Positions 54,763 through 64,000 of a stretch of 64,000 nt of DNA are shown one piece after another. The stretch covers positions 297,588,642 through 297,652,641 of the forward strand of contig CM040123.1 of assembly GCA_022559845.1 (NCBI GenBank), read 5' to 3'. Position numbers and translations under genes: made by a program. This DNA comes from Amorphophallus konjac (lineage: Eukaryota; Streptophyta; Magnoliopsida; Alismatales; Araceae). Below the pieces are notes generated by a model. That model was not told the DNA's origin. It saw nothing but the letters and a program-made list of their open reading frames with translations, and did not search any database. Position 1 is the stretch's first letter, and each line of letters starts with the position of its first letter.

Positions 54763-57333
54763 TGTAATATCCCGGACCTTTCGGATCCTTCTTCGTGGGT
54801 CCCGGATCTGGTTTTCGGTGTGTCCAACTCCGTTGTGTCTGAAATTTCGTTTCGGACATCTTTCGTGTTCGGATCGGCGTGATCCGGAGTCGTTTCGGAG
54901 GCCCGGAGGCGTTCCGCGGCTTTTCCGCGTGTGTTTTCCGATTCCTGGTGTGTGTTTCGGCTTTTACTTCGGAAGTTCGCTGCGGGCGAACCGGGCGGTT
55001 CACTCGGGCACGAGTGGTACCGTTGCGATCGGTGCGTTCCGAGGATTCCGGAAGTGTATTTTTCTAATTTTTGATATTTTTCCGAAAAATCAGAATTTCT
55101 ATAAATACCCCCCTATTTTCCTTTTTCTTTTCCACCTTTTTCTTTCTTCTTCTTCCTCCTTCCTCCTTCACCGTAACCCTCTCCCTCTCCCTCTCTTCCT
55201 CCCGGTTGACCGCGGCGGACCTCTCTCCGGCTGCAGACGGCGGCGGGGCGACAGCGCGGTGACGTGGGCGGCGACGAGGCGAGTGTGGGGGCGTGCGGCC
55301 AGCGTGGGAAGCTTGAAGAACGAGGGTTTTCTAAGGCGTTCTTCGTGGTTTGTGGGCGATCCGGCGGAGCATTTGCTCCATTGAGGTAGGGTGACGTTCC
55401 TTAGCCTCATGCCGTTCATTTCCGTGGTTTGTAGGCCGCGGGGAGGCCGAGAGGGGCGTTATTGAGCATTTTGGGGTTTTTCCATAATTTGGGGAGAGCT
55501 CGCCCGATCTATGATTTTATCCCGCGATTTCGCGTTTGGATGGCTTAGATGCATGCTAGGGGTCCCCAGGGGTCTTCCCCTTTGATTTCCCCCTCTCCGG
55601 TGGAGGTACGGGGGCGTGGTCGAAGTTTTTGGGGGTTTTCCCGCCGTAGCGTGCTCGGGGGTGAGTGACGGTCACTCCAGTGACCGTCACATGCTTGCAA
55701 CGCCCCTAGAGAGGTGCGTTACTTCCCTGAGGGTTGGCCGGGACAGCGACGGTCCCACGACTGGCCGCCGTTTGCTAGTGACGCGCCTGGGCCAGGCCGT
55801 CGCTTAGTTTTTCGACCGTTGGTTTTTTTCTGTTGGGGTCTGCGCGAGTAACGCGCCTTGGCCAGCGCGTTACATCCGTGTAACGCGCTGGGGCGAGCGC
55901 GTTACTTCCCGAGTTATATCAGGTGCGAGGGCGCGTGTGACGCGCCAGGGCAGGCGCGTCACATCCTTGCAATGCATCGAGCCCGACGCGTTACATTCGT
56001 GTAACGCGCGGGGGCAAGCGCGTTGTTTCTAGGCACGAGTAGCGCGCCAGGGCAGGCGCGTCATTTGCGTGTGACGCCCTGGCCCAGGCGCGTTGCTTTC
56101 GAGCGACGCGCTGGACCAGGCGCGTTACTTCCCTTGCTCCTCCGGCCGTGTGACGGCCTGCGTTAGACCGCCATTTGCTTGTGACGGCCCTAGGGTGCAC
56201 CGTCACATGCCTGGTTGCCCCATGAGGGTGGCAACCCCGTTTTTACTCCGACTGTGGCCACCGTTTGACGGAGCTAGTGCGTGGGGTGATTCCCACACGT
56301 TGTCGGACTCTGACGTTGTTTTCCGTGGTTTTGAGAGTCTACTCCTTCAGTGACCCTCCACTAGTCGTAGCCCACCGGTACGAGGTGCTGGTCTCACCTG
56401 GGAGTGGTGTACGGGCACTCACCTTTCGAGACGGTTTGTGGACCGGTTACCGTAGGCCCCTCGTCGGTAGCCAGAGTCCGGCTACGGGGGAAAATCGCTC
56501 AGAGGACCAGACCTAGTGACGCAAGGTCTGTGTGTGCACACGTGGTTGGGGGCGGTTGGACCCACGTCGACGGGCGTGACCCCAGCTAGTTACTTGTTTG
56601 TGGTTACTTGTTCGGTGTCTGCGCCTCGGGTAGGACCTACCACATCAGGCGGTTCACCTGCGGTGCGGTGTTAAGACGTCAGGGGACGCTACCGGCTGTG
56701 CTTCTAGTGGGTGGTACTCCTGTCGAGTACGGAGTGTCAGACTGTCAGTCGTGTGTTTCTGACCTTCGGGTCTTTCGGTTCGACCGTTGAGTTTCGGTCT
56801 CGTACCGTGGCACGTGTGTCGGTTTACGTGCCGTAGGGCTTGGTTCTGTAGAGTACAGGGCTTTCCTTTCCGAGGTATTTTCCTACCGCTAGTGCAGTGG
56901 TTTCTCGTTTTACGAGGTAGGGTTCGAGTGATCCCTACTGAGTCTTGTTCCGAGACTCATTCCCTGTGTGTTTTCACCGTGTTTCAGGTGAGGCGCCGCC
57001 CAGGGGAGAGCGTCTGGGGTGCAGCGTGGTGCGGGTGCCCAGAGGTAGTGCCAGAGGTCAGAGCCGGGGTATGCCCCGTGTAGCTGTACTTTTCTTCCTT
57101 GTCACTGTACTAGTCGTGGACTGTTGTTATTGCTATTTTATATTGTGGATCATGTAAAATGTTAATTTATTTCCTGCTTAATATTATAACTGTTTAATTT
57201 CTACAATTATTTGTGATACTTGCGTAGTCTCCACACCATCCTTTCAACCCTTCCGAGTCTTCGGGCTCGTGGGTGGCGGTGCGAGTCTCGGGTTATCGGG
57301 CCTTCCCGGTAATCGGATTCTCGGGTCGTTACA
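54763..57333 (+). mobile_element. 5' LTR (2.57 kb) of a Ty3-type retrotransposon
   Basis: It begins TGTAATATCCCGGACC and ends GGGTCGTTACA, directly followed by gc and a tRNA-Met primer site. GC-rich and CpG-rich throughout, with an AT-rich TATA-like patch (tctataaata, about 55098-55107) that could be its promoter. It includes a palindrome array at 55665-56206. The matching 3' LTR lies outside the window or is lost. Confidence 0.8.
55665..56206 (+). repeat. Array of 26-bp stem-loops at 32-bp period inside the Ty3 LTR
   Basis: About 13 units. Each is 26 bp with 9-12-bp complementary arms, mostly g(t/c)(a/g)acgcgc ... gcgcgt(t/c)ac, and 2-8-bp loops. Starts near 55665, 55697, 55746, 55778, 55848, 55880, 55937, 55969, 56001, 56039, 56071, 56103, 56150 and 56181; within clusters the spacing is almost always 32 bp. 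The six-base spacers are alike (atgctt, atccgt, attcgt, ttgcgt, ttgcta). The unit at 55665-55690 has perfect 12-bp arms around a 2-base loop. Confidence 0.88.
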
Positions 57334-57335
57334 GC

Positions 57336-57347
57336 TGGTATCAGAGC
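57336..57347 (+). other. Primer-binding site of the Ty3-type element
   Basis: tggtatcagagc is an exact match to the plant initiator tRNA-Met primer site, two bases after the LTR terminus CA. Confidence 0.85.
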
Positions 57348-57499
57348 GCGGTTGTGGAATTACGTGAGAATCATAGGTAATTGTAGTGGTCCACTAGTCC
57401 ACAGCAATGATGTACAGGTGACGTTGGCATTGGGCATCGTGTGTGTTTTTCTTGACCTTGCCGTTTTCGTGTTTTCTGTCTTTTGCTTCAGGAGCGAGT

Positions 57500-58420
57500 A
57501 TGGCGCCGAGGAGGAGTTCTCGCTCTCAGCAGCGGCAGTCGGCTGGAGGTCAGGAGATCCAGCAGGGGGTCCAGAGGGACCAGGAGGAGCATAGTAGAGC
57601 GCCACAGGGGGCTACCGAGGCCGCGGATACTGCGAGAGTTCCGGGGGCCGAGGATTTCTTCCGTGGCATGTACCAGCTTATGTCTCAGCAGTTCGGCGGA
57701 GAGGCTGGTGAGGGCTCATCTGCTAGGGGTGGGCCAGGCCGAGCAGTGAGGGACTTCATGCAGTTCCATCCGCCTTATTTTAGCGGCCAGGCAGACCCTG
57801 ATGCGGCTCGTGATTGGCTTGATGAGATGGAGCGGGCGTTCAGCTCAGCGAGGAGTACTGCCGAGGACAGAGTTGGGTTGGCCTACAACCAGTTACAGGG
57901 TACGGCTCGGAGGTGGTTGTCTTCCGAGTGGAAGACGTCTTTTCAGCTTCGTCCACTTGAGCAGATCGAGTGGGGTGACTTTGTCAGTGCCTTCGAGCGT
58001 ACGTACTGTCCAGATATTGTTGCCACGCAGCGGATGCGGGAGTTTCTGGAGCTGGTGCAGGGCGACATGCCCGTGTTGCAGTATAGGGCCCGATTTGTCG
58101 AGCTAGGTTGGTACGCACCCATATCATGAAGCATGAGAGGGTGAGGACCACGCAGTTTGTGCAGGGTTTGAGGCTGGAGCTGAGGCACCATTTGATCGCG
58201 AACGGGGCCACTGATCTAGAGACAGCGTCTCGGGTTGCGATTTCTTTGGAGATGGATATGCAGAGGACTCAAGGACCGATCAGCCAGGGGCAGTCTGTGT
58301 CAGGTCGCAGCCAGCAGTCGGCTACCCAGCAGCAGGGTTCCTTCCAGCATGCATCGGGTGGTTCAGGAGTGCCGGCATCGGCAGCTTCGGTGACAGGATC
58401 TGCGTCCTTCGGCTCGAAGG
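57500..58420 (+). pseudogene. Ty3-type gag, frameshifted and truncated
   Basis: Starts MAPRRSSRSQQRQS, then the retrotransposon gag domain: FMQFHPPYFSGQADPDAARD, WLDEMERAF, AYNQLQGTARRWL, FVSAFERTYCPD and FLELVQGDMPVLQY. A frameshift near 58107 moves the C-terminal part (RTTQFVQGLRLELRHHLIAN) to another frame. The zinc knuckle and pol are missing because an LTR-like sequence starts at 58421. Confidence 0.88.
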
Positions 58421-59337
58421 TGTAGATCTATTTAAAATCCACACTTAAATATAAAAAGCAATGGATATGATGAAAGCAATAAAATAGCACGAGGTGCTAA
58501 AAGGAGGTTGTGTGATCGCCAGAGACGCGAGGGTCTCAAGTGGAAAATAATATGGGGAGATGATCGCAAAATACCTCAAATATCGGGGGATGTGAGTGCT
58601 TCCTTTCTCTTCAAATCGGCCGGCCGATGAAGAGAGTTCTTCACTTTATTACCCTTTCAAAACAAAGACAACAACACCAAAAGATATGGATTAGAATAAA
58701 GGTGAGTGTAGCATCAAATTCTTAGATAGATGAGCATGAAAATTGATTATGAACACACCTTAAGGGGGGTGGCCCTTAAACCCCTATGCAAAAGGGTATG
58801 GGAGATATGATGTGAATGCATAAAAATATAAAAAAATGAGGGGAAGAAGAGTGCAGAGTGCACTAAGGGGAGTTTCTCAACGTGGTTGAGATGAAAAAAA
58901 AGTTTATGAACATGCATGCATATATGCCATGAATCTAATAAAATAGGATAAAAGAGGGATAAAAGGGGAAAGAGGATCCTGTGCTTGTGGCTTTGATATT
59001 CAAGGGGGAGAGGCTTCAGAAGATGAAAGCTTGGTCGCGAAGAGGGAGCCCCTCCTTAGCCAATGCAGCAGCGGGCACCCTGTGAGAAGAAAAAAAGAGA
59101 AAAGAGAAGGAGACAGAAGAAGAGGAAGAAGAAAGGGAGGAAGAAGAAAAGGGGCGTCCGAAGAAGAGGAATCCAACCTTAACAATAGAGCTAATAGCTC
59201 TATTAAATAGGATTTGGAGGAGATAAACATGGGTAAGAGTCCAAAGAGGGAAGGATAAGAATGGGCAAGAGCCCATTCAAAGCAGGTGTCTAACGAAGCA
59301 AGGACTCTCTGGGGAAAGGGCTGCGAAGTCGGAAGAA

Positions 59338-59790
59338 GAAACACGCCTTAGGTAAGGGCGTCAATTTCAGAATTGACGACCTACACTACGGCGTTTCTCA
59401 AAAACACGCCCTGCACAAGGGCGTTTCTCAAAAAACCAAATTTAGAAATAAAAACTCCCCATATTTGAAAAATGTAAAACACGCCCTAATTAAAGCCACG
59501 TTTAAAAACACGCCCCTGAGAAGGGCGTTAATTTCAAGAGCTCAAATGGGGAAGTCGGTCAAAACCAAAAGAATTAACGCCCTCAGGTGAGGTCGTCCTT
59601 TCTTAAGAAACGCCCTAGATTAAGTCATGTTTTAAGAGAAACACGGCCTTACCCAAGTCGTGAATTCATAAAATTCATAAAATAGATAGAATGGGGAGAA
59701 ATAGAATAAAATGGGAAAGAAACGCCCTATACCAGGGCGTGTTTCAAAAACACGCCCCTGATGAGGGCGTGAATTCAGAAAATAGAGATA
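59338..59790 (+). repeat. Array of acgccct...agggcgt palindromes
   Basis: About ten stem-loop units of 20-26 bp in 0.45 kb, for example acgccctgcacaagggcgt near 59409, acgcccctgagaagggcgt near 59510 and acgcccctgatgagggcgt near 59753. A-rich or tctcaaaa-type spacers separate them. Confidence 0.82.
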
Positions 59791-61433
59791 AATGCCCAAG
59801 AAATCCGAAAAAATAGGAAAATGAGATAAAAATGGGGAAAATAGGAGAAATTCAAGAAAAGTGGGAAAACCACTCAAATAAGCTGATTTGAGGGTCAAAT
59901 GGGGCATCGCAGAGCGATATGAAATATACTCAAAATGACGTCAATTTTGGCGTGTGTACAGCTGCCCCGCCTTGGCGTCTGCTTTGCAAGGGAGCGTAGC
60001 AAACTGAAAAGTAGATGCCAAGGTGTGATGATGACACGCAATCAACATCACTTGATGAGAATCAAATCAAAAGCACGAGATGAAGCAAATCTCGGGAAAT
60101 CCAACGAAATCAACAATGTTTGGATAAAAGGGGGAGATGTGCACGTGGTGCACGAAGGAGATAAAATAAAATGATCAACTTCCAGCGCGGTGGAAGTACC
60201 CCAGGTCACAAACCTGTAGATTTCACCATCGGGGAGCGGTTACCAGCAATGTGGACGTGCTGCAGCCAAGGTGGATCAAGGGGAAAGTTGGACAATAAGA
60301 TGATAAAAATCCAAACAAGGAGCTCTCCGAGAAAAGACCCAAAACAGCGACAAAACGAACTGAGACTCAATTCGGCAATGAAAATCTCATATCGGGAAAG
60401 ATTAGATCAATTCAACTCTCAACATCAGCTTATCAGAATGATTTTTCAACATTGTTTCAAAGTCCTACATGAATGCATGCTGGGCTAAGGAAAAATTAAA
60501 TCAAATAAAAATATAATATAATCAAGGATAATATTGTTAAACTGCCCAGACTGGGTCAAGAAACAATTCTGCGAGCTGATACTAAGCCGAAGCCGTTTAT
60601 CCGCCGCACCAACTTGCAAAGAGGGAACCATCGTCCCCAGCCTTGGACGGCTCAACGGCCTATCCGTATGACTAAGATGCCTCTGGAATCGTCATCGTTT
60701 TTGATGAAGGGGAACTCAAATTCCAGATTTATCAAAGTCACAAGGTCCTTGATGTAATCTAGTAACTATGTAACATAAGTAGAATGCATACAGGGAGATG
60801 GTGAAGCAATAAGTATGGGGGGGAACTGAGAGATGAGGTGCGGGGCACCGTGGGGGCTTGGATGATGATGCCTAGTCGGTGGGACCAAGAGCTTCTTCCT
60901 GCGCTCAAAATTTCATTAGCCAAGATATAAAAGATAACAAACAATGAATAAGGCATTTTAGCATAGCAATCATCAAAGCATCAATCATAGCATGTATATG
61001 GCATGAATAGCACAAATTAAATCATGGTATTACAAATCATCATTGTTTGTTGTTTGTCATGAGGATGACAATCTAGCTAATCAAGTTTTGGAGTTAAATA
61101 ATCAAGATCTGATATAATGCCCATCGGCAGAGTAATCAGGAATGATAATGCCCCTTGGCAAAGTGATCAGTGAATCAGCAGGAGTTGATTGAAAGATTTG
61201 GAGATGAATAATCAGAATGATATTCAAGAGATAATCAGGAGATATAACAATCAAAATGATATAGGGAGATGATAACCAAAATGCCCAGGGTGGCATGTCA
61301 TGAGAATATCGGGAGGAATCAATAGATTGATAGCAATAAGGGGAGATAGGACTCATCCCGTGTTCTTGGTCCTTGCAAAGCTGTTCCTGCAAAACACCAT
61401 CAGAAAATACAATGTAATTTTTTTGGATTTTGG

Positions 61434-61605
61434 AAATATGCAAATTTTTATGGAGTTTTGGAATATGCAAATTTTTATGAGTTTTGAAAAAGATATTCAA
61501 ATTTTTATGAGTTTTGATCAATATGCAAATTTTTGTGAAGTTTTGAGAAAGGTATTCAAATTTTTATGGATTTTGGACAAGAAATATTCAATTTTTTGTT
61601 GATTT
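61434..61605 (+). repeat. About 30-40-bp tandem repeat, five diverged copies
   Basis: Copies of atgcaaatttttatgagttttg (or attcaaa...) recur at about 61438, 61466, 61494, 61522 and 61554. AT-rich, noncoding. Confidence 0.8.
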
Positions 61606-61708
61606 TGGTTAGACATTTGCTAAAGCAGCATCAAAGGGTGTTTTAAACACTGGCTAGGGGTCCTCGTTCTTCCCTTTTTGCTTAAAACTATCCAAAGCTG
61701 GGCGTGCA

Positions 61709-64000
61709 TTGTAAGTGGCGCCCTATAACCGACCACCTTTGATCAACGGCGCACCTACCAAGGCCATACCCGAGAAACATTCGGTCTTGAGGGAGAAGAG
61801 AAGAATAATTGGAGATAAGCTTTATACAGGATGGGAGATATCAAGACTTGAATTCTTCCAAGATGTTTCCCCTCAAAGAGATAGTCTGTTGTGCCGGGGC
61901 TTTGTGCCTTTGATTTTTAGACCCTTGACATGCATACGACCAGGGTTTTCCCTGCGGGGACTTTGCCACTCTTGTCATGCCATAATTCACAATTTTGAAT
62001 TTATTGAAATTTTGATTTGATTTTCATAATAGCCCTTTTGGCGAAAATGTATATCATGAAAACTCAATTAATTTGGGTCAAGACTGCCCCTATTTGAGAC
62101 TCCTCTCGTATTGGGGATTACCAAGGTTGGTCATCTCATCCGTCAACCTCTTGCACCTGCATTCGGCCGAGTAAAGAAAAGAAAAAGACTTTCAGAAATT
62201 CTCATGGCATGGCCAAAGTAGAACGTGTTTTAACCAAAGGAGCCGGCTAAGGACGCCGTGAAGTGTGTGGAATGCCCAGCTAAGGGGTACTCTTAACAAG
62301 CGGGGAGAGAATGTTGAATTCCCAGTGCGGGGTTCTTATTAACCAAAGGTGCTGCATAGCAAGCCTAAAGACTCTTTTGAGAGTGATTCAATTAAACAAA
62401 AGCCTAAGATAAAGGTTTAAAACACCACTCTTAATCTCGTTAAGAAGCACTTGATTTTGAAAATCATGCGTGAGGTAATGAAAATGATATCATTAAAATG
62501 CATACTTACGCCAATATGTTACCTTGCGACCTTTGTAGAAGCAGCTGCCGCGAGAAGCGATCTTGATCATCATGAGATTTGTCCTCTTTGGCAGTCAAAA
62601 GAATTGGAAGCAAAGGATTTTGAAAGTGGCTTAACAAGAGGGAGTGGTGCCAAGACCAGACTCAGACGAATAAGGAGGAAAAGGAAGAGAGGCGAGGGCT
62701 AGAACTCCTTGCTAAGGCTCGGAGACCCTGATCACATGAAACAGTCTACAGAAGAAGCGGAAAATTAGGAGGTGGAGTGAGGACTAAAGCCTCGGAAGCA
62801 ATGGGAGAAAGGGCAGATGCCCAAGGCAGTGGATGTGGAAGAAGTTGGGTCAGACCCAGAATTAGGAGGAATTAGAAGAAGAAATTGGTAGATAGAAAGA
62901 GGTGGATCCGGAGGGTCCGGAAGCAGAGGAGGAAAATCATGAGAGGAGAAATCCGAAGGCTCTGGTGGACATTGAAAGAAGGGACGCGATGCCCTGGGGA
63001 AAGATAGGGAAAAAGATGATGGAAGAGGTGACGGAGAAGGAAGAAGAGAATAAAAGATATGAAGTCCCGGAGGAGCAAGAAGATAAATCGAAAGAAATAT
63101 GGAAGTTCCGGAGGTTCCGGAGGAATGAAATCAGGAGGGTCGCGATGCCCTGGGAGATGATAGAGAGAATAAGATGGAGAATCCGGAGGTTCCGGAGAAT
63201 GAAATCAGGAGGGTCGCGATGCCCTGGGAGATGATAGAGAGAATAAGATGGAGAATCCGGAGGTTCCGGAGGAATGAAATCAGGAGGGAGAAGATGGAAA
63301 GGGGCGCGATGCCCTGAAAGGACAAGGGAAGAATCCGGAGGTTCCGGAGGGATGAAATCAGTAAGGAGAAGATGGAAAGGGGTATTGTGCCCGAGAGAAG
63401 GTCCGGAGGTTCTGGAGAAATAGAATCAGAAAGGGTGAGATGCCCAAAGAGGAGGGATAAAATTCCTGGTGGTTCCAGGGAAATAGCAGGAAGGGGGACG
63501 CGATGCCCCAAGGGGAGTGGATAAAAGGATGAATATGGATAAGATGGGAAATGCTGAATATCCGGCGGTGCCGGAAGGCGGGGAAGATACGGGTTGGAAA
63601 CCCGGGAAGCAGGAGGTGCAAATGCATGCAATGGGATGGATTCGATGAATGCTTGAAATGCGTGAATGCAAGGAGATGCAAAGAAGATGAATAATGTGAA
63701 GGGTGAAAGGATGAGATCTTCCTTTTTACCCTTCGAGTGGCCCATGAAGAAAAGGTGATAGAAATAGATGTGGATGAAGTTGAATGAACAAGAGTGGGAG
63801 AAATAGGGGACGGCCCCTTAAGATAATTGCCCCTCCACGGCAGTGAACATGTATGACCAATTGGCCCAATAAACGAAGCTTCAATAAATGACAACCCCCT
63901 TGGAAAGCGAAAATCAATAAGGTGAGGGAGTCGTAGAGTTGGAACATGAAGCATCGAGTTGCCCATTGAATGTGGTGATGAATATGGAATGTTGAATAAA
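61709..64000 (+). other. Noncoding leader or internal region of the right-hand retroelement, truncated by window
   Basis: No gag or pol domain is visible. The + strand is purine-rich from about 62700, and open frames on both strands are compositional. The region is probably an untranslated part of the element starting at 58421. Confidence 0.35.
62900..63560 (+). repeat. About 75-bp tandem repeat with tccggaggttccgg motif
   Basis: tccggaggttccgg occurs at about 63107, 63182, 63256 and 63334, with a degenerate copy at 63402. The units between share ggaatgaaatcaggaggg and gcgatgccctggga blocks. The first three units are nearly identical; the outer ones are diverged. Confidence 0.85.

Larger units (their letters stand above)
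58421..61708 (+). mobile_element. Probable LTR of a second retroelement inserted in the Ty3 gag
   Basis: It begins TGTAGATCTATTT exactly where gag stops. No coding potential. It includes an acgccct/agggcgt palindrome array and short tandem repeats. A TGCA end at 61705-61708 is followed 7 bases later by tggcgccc (61716), which could be a primer site of the tggcgcc type. The other end is outside the window, so the LTR length is a guess. Confidence 0.4.

Noticed and set aside
55665..56206. CRISPR-like regular repeat/spacer pattern
   Set aside because: The spacers are only about six bases and similar to each other, the repeats are palindromes that vary, and the locus is inside a plant LTR. No cas gene is present.
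63131..63966. Minus-strand open frames of about 200 codons
   Set aside because: They read across tandem repeats and purine-rich DNA; overlapping frames are equally open.

Overview
The window is nuclear DNA from a flowering plant with a repeat-rich genome. The basis is one spliced gene whose deduced protein follows the plant NEMF/Rqc2 (NFACT) family closely, surrounded by plant-type L1 and RTE LINEs, Ty1-copia and Ty3 LTR elements, hAT elements and MITEs. The clade is not resolved.

Host gene. Eight exons of the NEMF homologue lie on the minus strand, from the ATG at 50625 down to 10349 (about 532 codons, half of a typical plant NEMF). The remaining 3' exons must lie left of the window. Two introns exceed 16 kb (33486-50521 and 13444-29548) and the next exceeds 10.3 kb; nearly all that length is transposon. 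No second host gene is convincing.

Layout. 1-388: LTR-like fragment. 389-8300: an L1 LINE split by a solo LTR at 2669-6666. 8937-10017: TIR element. 10349-13443: exons 8-6. 13590-14460: L1 fragment. 15228-29164: decayed copia element holding a hAT (16510-24723), which itself holds an RTE LINE (19443-22700), plus a deleted L1 (27296-28097). 29549-33485: exons 5-2 with two repeats in intron 4. 33589-48899 (intron 1): L1 tail, MITEs, a Mutator-like TIR element with a nested MITE, a hAT MITE, L1 copies at 38315-41292 and 44499-48899, and LTR-like tandem repeats. 50522-50625: exon 1. 51000-53710: MITEs and duplications upstream of the gene. 54763-58420: 5' LTR, primer site and gag of a Ty3-type element. 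58421-64000: a second LTR-like element running off the right edge.

Most unusual signals: (1) the exon 1/exon 2 junction is one base out of frame, and exons 1 and 7 both seem to use GC donors; (2) target-site duplications prove an RTE-in-hAT nest inside a copia element inside an intron; (3) three LTRs carry arrays of short palindromes, one of them (55665-56206) built of 26-bp stem-loops at a 32-bp period.

All calls come from reading the sequence; no database search was run.
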